Source of the DNA: RGIG1934 sp045122895
GTDB lineage: Bacteria; Bacillota; Clostridia; Lachnospirales; Lachnospiraceae
Direction of reading: 5' to 3'
Assembly (NCBI GenBank): GCA_045122895.1
Contig: JBGVIE010000063.1
Coordinates: 1-64,000 of the forward strand
Length of the DNA stretch: 64,000 bases
Each line of letters opens with the position of its first letter. Within the stretch, counting starts at the first letter, position 1. The position numbers and the translations under genes are program-made. Shown piece by piece: positions 51,519-59,845 of this stretch. The notes under the pieces were generated by a model. It had not been told where the DNA came from. It did no database searches and saw only the letters and a program-made list of their open reading frames with translations.

Positions 51519-53349
51519 GCTTTACTCCTACAAATTGTACCAAAAGTATTATCGCTCCTGATACTAAACTTAAAATACAGTATTTAAATATCTCATTAAA
51601 CTTAAAACAAACACTAATTCCTATTAAAACAGCACATACACAGTAAGTCATATAGTCAATCTTTCGATACATATTCAACGTATAATTTTTCCTACAATGA
51701 TAATTGTCTATACTTATTGCTTTATTACTGTATATCTTTCTTTTACTCCGATTTATTACTATATTAATAACAATAATTATCAATGTACCTACCACACTAA
51801 TAATCATTAACAACCTATCTGCTTTAGCATTTATTACTGCCATAAAAACATTCTCAAATTTATCACTTGTATAATTTTCAGCCGGATAGTTCTTCACCAA
51901 GTAATCCAGGACTACTCCTTCATATCCTTTTTTTATAATGAAAATTTCATCTGAACTTCCGTTTGTTAAATAATGTTGGTTTTCAATATAGTACTTTTCT
52001 AATTCATCTAATTTCTTAATATTATTTTTTAAACTAAAATATCCATAATCCACTCCTTCATCATATGATACGATTGCTATATCTCTATATCCAATTCCAA
52101 CAACTGTGTAGCTTAGCCCGTTTATATCTATTATTGTTCCTATTGCTGTTTCCTGATTAATACCGTAAAATTTCTCTAGCAATTTTTCAGAAATAGTCAC
52201 TTCCATGGCTCCATCCTTTGGTAGTCTGCCATTTTTTAACATTAATGCATTGCGAGGCAATGTAACCTGTCCGTCAAAATTATCTACAATTACTTTCGGA
52301 ATAGAAAATAGCATAATTTTATCAGGAACATTTTCCTCTTTATCAAGGATATCATTCATTTCATCTATATATTTTATATCAGGAAGTAATATATCTTCGA
52401 TTCTTTCATCTTCTAACAACTCAACTAAATCTTTATGATATATCATTTGAAATATCTTTTCTTCCTCTACCTCAATATTCTGAGCCCCTGCATATGTTTT
52501 ATTTAATTCATCATACTGTTCATCCACCTTATATCCAACAATAATATCTCTTATGTGAATATCTTTTTCCGTCGACATTGTACTATAGTAAAATATATAT
52601 TCTACAAAAGCCAAAGCAAAAAGTGATAATAATATTACAATAAAACTCATAACTCCATTATATGAGAAGATATAGTCTGTTACCACTTTCGCTAAAGAGA
52701 AGGTTCTATTATCATTAGCAATTACTGCCTTCTTTTCTTTTGAAGCTTCACTTTTTTTAATCACTTTGTTGTTATTTATTTCGTATTCCGTTATATCCTG
52801 AAAATTCATCCTTGGGTCATGGCTCACGATAATTACAGCATGATTCTTTGAATATTCAGCTATAACTTTTACGAACTGCCTCACACTCTCATTATCCAGA
52901 TTATTGGTTGGTTCATCCAAAAACAAATATGGTGTATCCTTTAACAAGCTAGCAATAATATTAGCTTTCGTCAATTCTCCTCCACTCAGCTTTGTTATTT
53001 TCCTTCGCAAACTCAAGTGGTCTAAACCAAACTGTTTTATGTACGTTTTTAATTTATTCATATCAGTTCTTCTTGAGTATCTGACAAGATATTTTATAAG
53101 GCTAATATCGTATTCAATAGGATCCTGTTCTACATATCCAATAACCTGTCCCCTATCTTTTCTAAATAACTCCTTTATTTTCTCATCAGAAAATTCAATA
53201 TTTTTTTCTTCAAATACAATATTTTTTATTATACTTGACTTTCCACTTCCATTCTCGCCCGAAATAATATATATTCCAGCATTGTCAAATTCCAACTCTA
53301 TGTTTTTTAACGATATTTGGCTGTTTTCAATACTAGTATTAATCCTCAT
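51511..53349 (-). CDS. MacB-like ABC transporter, ATPase-permease fusion (B)
   Basis: 612 residues. N-terminal ATPase (about 1-195) with Walker A SGENGSGKSSII, ABC signature LSGGEL and Walker B YLFLDEPTNN. A membrane segment lies near 225-245, a large extracytoplasmic MacB-like domain covers about 250-500, and three further helices follow. The layout NBD-TM-outer domain-3 TM is that of MacB/FtsX-type mechanotransmission exporters or release systems rather than classical peptide importers. It starts on the last base of the preceding ABC gene's stop, so the two are translationally coupled and probably form a heterodimer. Likely role: release or expulsion of an extracytoplasmic peptide. Substrate unknown. 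Confidence 0.78.
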   Translation of the reverse strand: MRINTSIENSQISLKNIELEFDNAGIYIISGENGSGKSSIIKNIVFEEKNIEFSDEKIKELFRKDRGQVIGYVEQDPIEYDISLIKYLVRYSRRTDMNKLKTYIKQFGLDHLSLRRKITKLSGGELTKANIIASLLKDTPYLFLDEPTNNLDNESVRQFVKVIAEYSKNHAVIIVSHDPRMNFQDITEYEINNNKVIKKSEASKEKKAVIANDNRTFSLAKVVTDYIFSYNGVMSFIVILLSLFALAFVEYIFYYSTMSTEKDIHIRDIIVGYKVDEQYDELNKTYAGAQNIEVEEEKIFQMIYHKDLVELLEDERIEDILLPDIKYIDEMNDILDKEENVPDKIMLFSIPKVIVDNFDGQVTLPRNALMLKNGRLPKDGAMEVTISEKLLEKFYGINQETAIGTIIDINGLSYTVVGIGYRDIAIVSYDEGVDYGYFSLKNNIKKLDELEKYYIENQHYLTNGSSDEIFIIKKGYEGVVLDYLVKNYPAENYTSDKFENVFMAVINAKADRLLMIISVVGTLIIIVINIVINRSKRKIYSNKAISIDNYHCRKNYTLNMYRKIDYMTYCVCAVLIGISVCFKFNEIFKYCILSLVSGAIILLVQFVGVKHE

Positions 53350-54944
53350 TAAAATTCTCCTTCAACCTTGTGTAACTTTTTAACACATTTTCTTAATCCG
53401 CAACAATATACACAGGATACAAAAAAAGTTGCAAAGGTATAACATACAGGTATTATCAACACTATATAATCAATATGTACTTTATTTACCAACGTGAAAA
53501 TAACACTCAACGCTATTTCTCCCATAATAATTAATCCTGCAACTCTTCTTTTATTTACGTTTCTTTCTATAACACTTTTTATTATTTTTTCCTCGTCAAA
53601 TCCATAGTTTAATATAACATTCACTTGTTTTTTTACAGTTCCTATAGTAAGAAATATATAATAAACAATAAGAAGTACAAGTACTCCCACAATAACACAC
53701 CAGTTTTTGAATAATTTTTTCATTTTTTGTATCTTCAATGCAGTCTCAACTATTTTTATTGTCTCTTCAGATCTGATGTAATAATCTCCTTCAAACAAGT
53801 CTTCCAGCCTTTTATCATGAACAAAATCATCAAATGAATAATCTCCTCTCAGTTTCACAATCAAATAAATATTTTCCGCATCAGGATTCATATCTTTAAT
53901 TTCTTTATATCTTTTTTTATATTCATCGACGTTATCTATATCATCCACAACTGAATATGTCGAACTTGTTTTAATATCAAACAGCAGTGTATTAAACACA
54001 TCATAATTATCCGTACTATCAACATTTAATCCAAATGAATATGTACCACTACCTGATAAATTTACCGTATCAACATTTTTTCCATTATCTATTGATTTCA
54101 GGATAGCAGTCGGTAAAAATCCTTTTTTTATTAACTTGTTATGATTATCATATATTGTATTGCATAGTTCTATGTCCATATCATTCGGGCGTTCTATTTT
54201 GACATTAGATTCATTAACTATTAACCCAAAGAAAACACACGTAATCACAGTAATAAGAATCAAAAAATACATAAAAAAATAGTCTGTACGAAATATTCTG
54301 TTAATAAGAGGTTTCTCATTTACTATTTTGTCAGACTCAATAATATCTATTTTTTTACCACCTTCAGAATTATTTTTTATCTTGTTTATTATTTTATTCT
54401 CAAAATGATATATTTCTTCTGCTATATCATATAATCTCTCATCATGTGTCACAACAATAATTGTCTTTTTCTTTTTATAGTCCTCAATTATTTTCTTTAT
54501 TTTTTCGACAATTCTATAATCCAAATCGTTTGTAGGTTCATCAAGAATAATAATTTCTCTATTACTTAATAATCCCCTCAAAATGCTTAATATTCTCTTC
54601 TCTCCACCACTCATTTTAGCCGGAGTTTTGTCTAAAATATCCTGCATTCCATACTTAGATAATTCAGATTTAACAAGCATTTGTGAAATATCAGTTTGCA
54701 TCATAGTAATATTTTCAACAACAGATAACCTGCTAAATACTTCGTCATTCTCCTGACTAACCATTACTACCGCATTATGATAGTTATATAAAATTTTCTT
54801 TAATAATGTACTTTTCCCACAGCCGTTTTCCCCTGTAATCAAAGTTAATGAATTCTTTAATATTCTCAATTCACCCTTTGAAAATAATACATTTTTTCCA
54901 AATCTACATCCATTATATTTAAAAACATAAAAATTATTTTCCAA
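53349..54944 (-). CDS. MacB-like ABC transporter, ATPase-permease fusion (A)
   Basis: 531 residues from TTG at 54944, chosen because AGAGGATAAA precedes it; the frame runs to a GTG at 54965. The ATPase has Walker A TGENGCGKSTLL, signature MSGGEKR and Walker B IIILDEPTNDLD. Then one helix (about 225-245), an outer domain of ~190 residues and three helices near the C-terminus, some very Cys/Val-rich (CVYCCGLRKC). It has the same architecture as the downstream partner but diverged, typical of heterodimeric half-transporters in bacteriocin operons. The catalytic Glu after Walker B is present in both copies, so both sites may hydrolyse ATP. Confidence 0.78.
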   Translation of the reverse strand: MENNFYVFKYNGCRFGKNVLFSKGELRILKNSLTLITGENGCGKSTLLKKILYNYHNAVVMVSQENDEVFSRLSVVENITMMQTDISQMLVKSELSKYGMQDILDKTPAKMSGGEKRILSILRGLLSNREIIILDEPTNDLDYRIVEKIKKIIEDYKKKKTIIVVTHDERLYDIAEEIYHFENKIINKIKNNSEGGKKIDIIESDKIVNEKPLINRIFRTDYFFMYFLILITVITCVFFGLIVNESNVKIERPNDMDIELCNTIYDNHNKLIKKGFLPTAILKSIDNGKNVDTVNLSGSGTYSFGLNVDSTDNYDVFNTLLFDIKTSSTYSVVDDIDNVDEYKKRYKEIKDMNPDAENIYLIVKLRGDYSFDDFVHDKRLEDLFEGDYYIRSEETIKIVETALKIQKMKKLFKNWCVIVGVLVLLIVYYIFLTIGTVKKQVNVILNYGFDEEKIIKSVIERNVNKRRVAGLIIMGEIALSVIFTLVNKVHIDYIVLIIPVCYTFATFFVSCVYCCGLRKCVKKLHKVEGEF

Positions 54945-54972
54945 TTTATCCTCTTTTCCACACACAGCTCAG

Positions 54973-55009
54973 AAGATGAGAAAATTGCTTTTTGCAATTT
55001 TCCCATCTC
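54973..55009. other. Stable hairpin between peptide remnant and ABC genes
   Basis: GATGAGAAAATTGC (54975-54988) pairs with GCAATTTTCCCATC (54994-55007), 13 of 14 matches with a five-T loop. No T-run follows on the minus strand, so it looks like a processing or attenuation hairpin separating the peptide gene from the exporter rather than a full terminator. Confidence 0.55.
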
Positions 55010-55038
55010 ACTGCGTCTAAACATCACTAAACTCTTTG

Positions 55039-55410
55039 TCAATCGTTTATTTCTACCATCAATCTTACCTTTGAAGCCTTATTAACACCCGCTGTTTTTC
55101 TCATTAAGAATTTTTGATCAATCCAATTTCCAAACTTGTATTCAAATACCATTGATGGAGTATCATTTTCTTTATATGATAAATTTGAATATATACTTTT
55201 ATATGTACAAGAGTTTCTCGCTCTAACCTTTAATGTATACCTACATGTAGAATTACCTTTTTTTTGTACTGATTGTATTTCAGATTTTCCATTCAAACTT
55301 ACCCAATTTTTTGTAACTGAAGTCTTATTTTCCGGAAAATCAAAATCCGCATCATAATAAGAATCCCAATTATAAAAAGCCCACGCTGTTGAGCCTGCTC
55401 CAGCTTTCTG
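55039..55410 (-). pseudogene. 5'-truncated secreted peptide/protein gene
   Basis: Open frame of 123 residues after a TAA at 55413-55411, without any usable start at its head. It begins QKAGAGSTAWAFYNWDSYYD, continues with a Cys pair (GNSTCRYTLKVRARNSCTYK) and ends VRLMVEIND. The composition is that of an exported protein: Asn, Ser, Thr and aromatic residues, no hydrophobic segment. The signal peptide expected upstream is absent in this frame. Placed just before two exporter genes and an M50 protease, it was probably the exported substrate. The only internal start is a TTG at 55296, without a convincing binding site. Family unknown; the lactococcin-972 pattern does not fit. Confidence 0.5.
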
Positions 55411-55513
55411 TTATATTCACACCAATTAAAAAGTGATATACTTTACCCAGGACTTCTTTACGGTGCCTCTCATTAAGACTCTGATGATTTTCGCGAATTT
55501 TTATCAGAAAATT

Positions 55514-55663
55514 TTATATATAAAACATCTGCAATATAGCACTATGTTTTATATCTAAATCAAAATACAATGAAGCAAATCCGTTAAATTGAACTATCAT
55601 AGTAAATATTATTACATTGGACTTCAATTTTTGTATTCTTACATTTCTACAACTTTGCCTCAT
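55514..55663 (-). CDS. Short ORF with signal-peptide-like start
   Basis: 49 residues: a basic start MRQSCRNVRIQKLKS, a hydrophobic stretch VIIFTMIVQFNGFA, then a short unrelated tail. It resembles the signal peptide missing from the downstream remnant, on the same strand and in the right order, about 100 bases away. The promoter at 55703-55675 would start transcription only about five bases before this ATG, so translation would be leaderless and is doubtful. It may be the broken 5' half of the peptide gene. Confidence 0.3.
   Translation of the reverse strand: MRQSCRNVRIQKLKSNVIIFTMIVQFNGFASLYFDLDIKHSAILQMFYI
55518..55554. repeat. 11-base inverted repeat
   Basis: ATATAAAACAT (55518-55528) and ATGTTTTATAT (55544-55554) pair perfectly around a 15-base loop. 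It lies where the signal-peptide-like ORF loses resemblance, possibly an end of inserted DNA or a decayed terminator. Confidence 0.5.
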
Positions 55664-55674
55664 TATCCTAACAC

Positions 55675-55703
55675 ATTGTATATCATCAAATCTATTTTGT
55701 CAA
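55675..55703 (-). promoter_or_regulatory. Promoter toward the peptide remnant and ABC genes
   Basis: TTGACA, 17 bases, TACAAT on the minus strand, a near-consensus housekeeping promoter. It is the nearest promoter for the 55.0-51.1 kb accessory operon. Confidence 0.65.
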
Positions 55704-55801
55704 TACAATATTATACAAATTATATTGCAAATCCTGTTTTTGCTAACACTCTTCTTTGTAGATTAACATTATGTTTTATAGTTCAGTTCCCAAAACCAAT
55801 T

Positions 55802-55838
55802 GCTATAATAAAGAGTGCAATAATTGTCAACACTTTTT
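55802..55838 (-). promoter_or_regulatory. Second copy of the tRNA promoter (repeat copy B)
   Basis: TTGACA (55830-55825), 17 bases, TATAGC (55807-55802). The 35 bases 55804-55838 match 51023-51057 at 31 positions in the same orientation. Only the last bases of the -10 differ notably. Confidence 0.65.
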
Positions 55839-55904
55839 AATTTTTAAAATTTTTATTTCATATTGTTATATATCTTTATGTATGCTATAATTCGGAAGAA
55901 ATTA

Positions 55905-55969
55905 GTAACTATTCAGAGCCAATGAGAGGAATGTTGCGCATTTTCATCAATTTGGCTCCGAGCAGTTAC
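55905..55969. repeat. Imperfect palindromic repeat
   Basis: Arms 55905-55922 (GTAACTATTCAGAGCCAA) and 55952-55969 (TTGGCTCCGAGCAGTTAC) pair at 15 of 18 positions. The right arm recurs at 61000-61017 with 16 of 18 matches, so it belongs to a small dispersed family. Confidence 0.65.
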
Positions 55970-55996
55970 CAAATTATACATTTGGAGATAATAGAT

Positions 55997-56656
55997 ATGA
56001 AAGATTTTATTAAAAAGTATAAGCACGCCTGGATTTGTGTTTACGTAGTTTTCTATATGCCATGGTTTATGTATCTGGAAAGTCATGTTACTACAGACTA
56101 CACTGTACTGCATCTTCCAATCGATGATAAGATTCCATTTTGCGAATATTTTATTATTCCATATTATTTGTGGTTTGCTTTTGTTCCCGCAGTTATGCTT
56201 TACCTTATACTTTATTCCAAAGATGAGTTTTATAGAGCGGCAATATTTTTATTTACAGGAATGACTCTATTCCTGATAATATGTACATTTTGGCATAACG
56301 GACTTAACCTAAGGGATGTATCTATGTATAATGACAATATATTTTCCGACATAGTGAAAAAGCTTCACCAGACAGATACAAACACTAATGTATTCCCAAG
56401 TATGCATGTATTTAACACACTTGGATGTCTTATTGCCTTATACAAGAGCAAAGGACTTGAAGGACATGGCATTACAAAGGCATTGGCAACTGTTTTGTCA
56501 GCTTTGATTATACTTTCAACTGTATTCTTAAAACAACATTCTATAATAGATGTAATCGGCGGTTTTGGACTTGCGGCACTTATGTATTTGCTTGCATATG
56601 TTCCTGATTGGGAATCAATTTTAAATAACCTCAAAAAAAACAGGACCTCAAACTAA
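55997..56656 (+). CDS. PAP2-superfamily membrane phosphatase-like protein
   Basis: 219 residues with about six membrane helices. The C-terminal active-site halves of PAP2 enzymes are present: FPSMHVFNTLG (PSxH) near residues 133-143 and STVFLKQHSIIDVIGG (SxxxxxHxxxD) near 175-190. The first motif (KxxxxxxRP) is not evident. It may dephosphorylate undecaprenyl pyrophosphate or another lipid phosphate, or belong to the inositol-phosphorylceramide-synthase-like branch. The frame is open to 55922, but GGAG favours the ATG at 55997, and the earlier part lies on the palindromic repeat. Confidence 0.78.
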   Translation: MKDFIKKYKHAWICVYVVFYMPWFMYLESHVTTDYTVLHLPIDDKIPFCEYFIIPYYLWFAFVPAVMLYLILYSKDEFYRAAIFLFTGMTLFLIICTFWHNGLNLRDVSMYNDNIFSDIVKKLHQTDTNTNVFPSMHVFNTLGCLIALYKSKGLEGHGITKALATVLSALIILSTVFLKQHSIIDVIGGFGLAALMYLLAYVPDWESILNNLKKNRTSN

Positions 56657-56664
56657 TGAGGTCC
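56632..56664. terminator. Terminator between PAP2 gene and glycosyltransferase
   Basis: GGACCTCA and TGAGGTCC form an eight-base-pair stem whose loop contains the PAP2 stop codon. On the minus strand it is followed by T8, so it ends the glycosyltransferase transcript well; toward the plus side the T-run is weaker. Confidence 0.8.
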
Positions 56665-56671
56665 TTATTAT

Positions 56672-57691
56672 TTAGTTAAATCCAAACACCTTCTGCATCA
56701 CGTGGTATCCGGTACTTGAAAGGAATCTTCCGAATCTTCCAGGCAAATTCATCGTAATACCAAACACACTTAATCTAAGCTCTCTGTAAAGGTCTTTATC
56801 TTTTTCTTTTAAATACTTCCATAAGTCTTTTTTCTTCTGCAATATCTCTTTATCCTTAGATACAATACAGATAATTGATGCAACACACATCATCATATCA
56901 AGATACTGAAGAAGGAATTTGTACATCTGTTTTGGTATATCCTTATTCTCACTAAAGAAATCAATAAGTGTTCTGTTAATCGTAATCTGCTGATCAATTC
57001 TCTTAATCATAGTTGCTTCATTGACAGACTGACCTTCTCTTCCGATATAATAATGATACAAATCACAGTTGATATACATAAGCTTCTTAACATTCACCAT
57101 CGGTTTGAAGATAAATATATTATCAACATAGTAGGTATGCTTTGGAAGCATTAAGCCACAATCTCTAAGCAACTGCGTTCTGTAAATAACAGAATGCATA
57201 AGCACGTACTGAAACTTGTTAAACCTAATCTTATCACTATCCCAGCTGATAATCTTTCTCTCAGGCAATGCTCCCTTATATTTCATAACCTTCTTGCGGT
57301 TTCTTCCAACCTTATCATACACGTAATTTGCAAGCAAAAGATCTAACTCATGCTTTTCTTCTACTACCTTCTTAAGTACTTTTAAAACCTTAATATACGC
57401 CTCTTTATCAAGCCAGTCATCACTGTCAACCACTTTAAAATAAGCACCTGTCGCGTTAGCTATTCCGGTATTCACGGCATCACCATGTCCTCCATTCTCC
57501 TTATGAATAGCTTTTACTATAGTTGGATATTTCGCCTGATATTCATCTGCTATCTGTGCTGTCTTATCACTCGACCCATCATTCACAATAAGGATTTCTA
57601 CATCCTCTCCACCTATAAGTGCACTCTCAATACACTTCTTCATGTAATCCTGAGAATTATAGCATGGAATCGCAATTGTCAATATCTTCAT
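56672..57691 (-). CDS. Family 2 glycosyltransferase
   Basis: 339 residues. GT-A domain with IAIPCYNSQDYMKKCIESAL, VEILIVNDGSSDKT, the DxD equivalent VVDSDDWLDKEA near residues 88-99 and the C-terminal YYVDNIFIFKPM region. No membrane helix, so it acts in the cytoplasm, transferring a nucleotide sugar to an unknown acceptor. The start at 57691 has AGAGGT upstream; the frame is open to 57721. It is not close to the YfhO block, so a CsbB-like link cannot be claimed. Confidence 0.87.
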   Translation of the reverse strand: MKILTIAIPCYNSQDYMKKCIESALIGGEDVEILIVNDGSSDKTAQIADEYQAKYPTIVKAIHKENGGHGDAVNTGIANATGAYFKVVDSDDWLDKEAYIKVLKVLKKVVEEKHELDLLLANYVYDKVGRNRKKVMKYKGALPERKIISWDSDKIRFNKFQYVLMHSVIYRTQLLRDCGLMLPKHTYYVDNIFIFKPMVNVKKLMYINCDLYHYYIGREGQSVNEATMIKRIDQQITINRTLIDFFSENKDIPKQMYKFLLQYLDMMMCVASIICIVSKDKEILQKKKDLWKYLKEKDKDLYRELRLSVFGITMNLPGRFGRFLSSTGYHVMQKVFGFN

Positions 57692-57766
57692 TATTACTAC
57701 CTCTTTTTGCGTTATTTGCATAATTTTCTATCACATTATATATTTAGTAAAGAAAAAACGCAAGTC

Positions 57767-58633
57767 TTAGTTATCACTATTTCCTATTTCATATATTTCA
57801 GACTTCGCAAACAAAAGTCCACCTACAGCTAATAGTATAACCATTACCGCCAAATATATTATAATATTTTTTGATATAATTTTGTTTATTCCTGTAACAG
57901 TTAATATAACGGAAAGCTGATTAACTGCCATATGCATAACTATTGATGCCATAATGCTTCCAAACTTCTCCACCGCCATTGCAAGTAGTATGCCTATCAG
58001 GAAAGCATACGTACTTTGTAACAGATTAAAATGAAACAATCCGAAAACTGCGGCAGATATAACTATAGCTTTTGTAACTCCCACATATTCTCGAAGTCGT
58101 AGATACACAACACCTCTATACAGCAGTTCCTCTGCAATCGGAACCAGTATCCCAAGTCCAACAAACAGCCATATAAACGAACCATTCATCAACTGACTTG
58201 ATATTTTCTCATAACTCCCAAGAACACCATCAAGAGGAAGCAGCGACAGAAAAAGACTTATTCCTGTACACAACGTAATTCCAATACAATAGCACAGCAT
58301 TACATTTTCAGTTCTGATATTTTTTAGTTCTTCCTTTAATGACATTCTCTCTTTTCTTTTAATGTCATATCTGTAAATACATACAAACACCAATATACCT
58401 ATACAAGCTGACACTATATTACAAAACACCACATATCTGTTCACTACTTCAATCATAGCCTGAAAGAAATTAGCTGAGTCAGTGGCATTCGCCGTTGACA
58501 TTTTCTTCGCAGCAAGAAAAACCACCACAAAACCCACCGCCACCTGTGTCGCCATCATTATCAGATAATAAAGCACCGGCGGGTATGCTACTCTGAATAT
58601 TTTTTGTTCTGTTGATTCATATTTTTTATTCAA
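57767..58633 (-). CDS. CPBP family intramembrane metalloprotease
   Basis: 288 residues, seven or eight membrane helices. Motif 1 EELLYRGVVYLRLRE (EExxxR), motif 2 FGLFHFN, motif 3 MHMAVNQLS (HxxxN): the CPBP/Abi glutamic protease layout related to Rce1. The substrate is unknown; such proteins serve bacteriocin self-immunity or processing in some species. TTG at 58633 is chosen because AAAGGA stands eight bases away, while ATG 58654 lacks a binding site. Gene ends 76 bases before the GT2 start. Confidence 0.83.
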   Translation of the reverse strand: MNKKYESTEQKIFRVAYPPVLYYLIMMATQVAVGFVVVFLAAKKMSTANATDSANFFQAMIEVVNRYVVFCNIVSACIGILVFVCIYRYDIKRKERMSLKEELKNIRTENVMLCYCIGITLCTGISLFLSLLPLDGVLGSYEKISSQLMNGSFIWLFVGLGILVPIAEELLYRGVVYLRLREYVGVTKAIVISAAVFGLFHFNLLQSTYAFLIGILLAMAVEKFGSIMASIVMHMAVNQLSVILTVTGINKIISKNIIIYLAVMVILLAVGGLLFAKSEIYEIGNSDN

Positions 58634-58662
58634 AACACTGTCCTTTCTTTGCATAAGAGCAA

Positions 58663-58688
58663 GAGAAAAGGCTCCAAAATATGGAGCC
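58663..58688 (-). terminator. Terminator of the 58710-59375 gene
   Basis: GGCTCCA, five-base loop, TGGAGCC (58670-58688), followed on the minus strand by TTTTC. Confidence 0.8.
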
Positions 58689-58709
58689 TGAAAAATTCAC
58701 AACATTCAA

Positions 58710-59375
58710 TTAAAATGAGCTTTCTCTTAAGAACTTATCAATAGACATAATCTCTACACGGATATTTCTAAGGTGTTCAATGTGCTTATTGAAGTTACCC
58801 TTATCGCCCATGATATTAAGGCTCTTAGAGTTCTCTGTAACACCATTTTCAATCATTGGTATTGTGTTAAACTGGTTAGCATCAACAAGTTCTTCAATCT
58901 TATGAAGCTCTGCAACCAAGTTATCCTTGTAGCTCTTAATCTCTTCTTCAAGACGAGCTTTTCTCTCTTCTTCTCTCTTAACCTTGAGCTTAAGTAATAC
59001 AGCTGCTGTATCAAGAATCTGATCTCCAGGATTGAAAGGATATACTAATGTGTTAGGCTTCTTAATCTTAATGAGCTGCTGTCCCTTCTCGTACTCAATG
59101 CCGGCAGACTTCATATAAGCCTGAATATCGGCATCAACCTTAGGATATGTAAATTCCTCTCCTTCCAGATAGTAGATACCACTCTGATTACTCATCATAT
59201 TAGTATCAGTATCCATATCATAGAATCTGAAACCGATAATTCTGATATCTCTTGCTGCATCATCGAGACCTATAACTCTCTCCATTATAGCTTCTGTGTC
59301 TCTGTTCTCAACTGGTTCTGTATTATTAATAATACCAAAACCGATGTTTAAAATCTGTACATAAGTCTTTACCAT
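58710..59375 (-). CDS. Unrecognised 221-residue protein
   Basis: Not recognised. No membrane segment or signal. Residues 1-130 look like mixed alpha/beta sequence (VQILNIGFGIINNTEP, RIIGFRFYDMD). Residues about 130-165 are a Lys/Glu/Arg coiled coil (KVKREEERKARLEEEIKSYK), then a loop and a last helix ending KFLRESSF. The gene stands alone with a good promoter, a terminator and a GGGA site. The solid gene signals make it real; no function can be given. Confidence 0.75.
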   Translation of the reverse strand: MVKTYVQILNIGFGIINNTEPVENRDTEAIMERVIGLDDAARDIRIIGFRFYDMDTDTNMMSNQSGIYYLEGEEFTYPKVDADIQAYMKSAGIEYEKGQQLIKIKKPNTLVYPFNPGDQILDTAAVLLKLKVKREEERKARLEEEIKSYKDNLVAELHKIEELVDANQFNTIPMIENGVTENSKSLNIMGDKGNFNKHIEHLRNIRVEIMSIDKFLRESSF

Positions 59376-59447
59376 TCTTTACGTCCCCATTTCTTCGTAT
59401 TTTTTTGTATTGTATGTGTTGTAACCCAATACATAAACTATACTATT

Positions 59448-59476
59448 ATTTTAGTACACCCCCACTTGTATGTCAA
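59448..59476 (-). promoter_or_regulatory. Promoter of the unrecognised 221-residue protein
   Basis: Minus strand TTGACA (59476-59471), 17 bases, TAAAAT (59453-59448). The leader is about 65 bases long. Confidence 0.75.
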
Positions 59477-59515
59477 CTCAAATTATGCTTTTTCACACTA
59501 TATGAAACCATTTAT

Positions 59516-59659
59516 CTATTTATCAGAATTATTGTTATTCTGTTTTAAAATATCCTTAATTTCTGCAACGTTTTCGCACACTTCGATTGCCATTCCAAGG
59601 AAGTAACATACTACCAAAGCAGTACTTACTTAAGTGCTGCTTTTGAAATTTTTCTCCAC
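59516..59659 (-). pseudogene. Small hydrophobic protein gene with in-frame stop
   Basis: GTG at 59659 behind GGGAG opens a 47-codon frame that reads MEKNFKSST, then TAA (59632-59630), then VSTALVVCYFLGMAIEVCEN and on to DILKQNNNNSDK. The part after the stop is a convincing membrane-helix-plus-tail mini-protein. The stop lies in the loop of a hairpin formed by AAAGCAGtACTT-type arms (59615-59645). Either a nonsense mutation has killed the gene, or translation begins downstream (TTG), or the stop is a sequence error. Confidence 0.5.
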
Positions 59660-59768
59660 GTATTTTATTCTCCCTTCTTATGTAAATATATATATAAATT
59701 GTATATTACATAACAAACAAAGTCAACTAATATTACCACCCGTAAAATGATTCAGATTATACTTATGC

Positions 59769-59797
59769 TTGAATATTCATCTTTTTTATAGTATAAT
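59769..59797 (+). promoter_or_regulatory. Promoter of the repeat-tailed membrane protein
   Basis: TTGAAT at 59769-59774, 17 bases, TATAAT at 59792-59797, start about 40 bases before the ATG at 59846. Confidence 0.75.
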
Positions 59798-59845
59798 ACC
59801 ACGGAATAGGTTTTCAAAATACATGAATAAGGAAGGAATAGAATA

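Larger units (their letters stand above)
55664..55996. other. AT-rich intergenic stretch with promoters and repeat, no gene
   Basis: No convincing gene. It holds a minus-strand promoter (TTGACA 55703-55698, 17 bases, TACAAT 55680-55675), the second copy of the tRNA promoter sequence (55804-55838) and an 18-base inverted repeat (55905-55969) just before the PAP2 gene. Confidence 0.6.

Noticed and set aside
53349..55300. Phage or integrative element beside the tRNA genes
   Set aside because: No integrase, excisionase or attachment duplication of a tRNA 3' end was found; only the promoter sequence is duplicated.
55039..55410. Lactococcin 972-type bacteriocin
   Set aside because: The typical Gly-Thr-Trp start, Ser-Asn-Tyr region and aromatic C-terminus are missing; only the transporter context is similar.
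55922..55996. Extended N-terminus of the PAP2 protein
   Set aside because: This part lies on the palindromic repeat, has no binding site, and the ATG at 55997 has GGAG.
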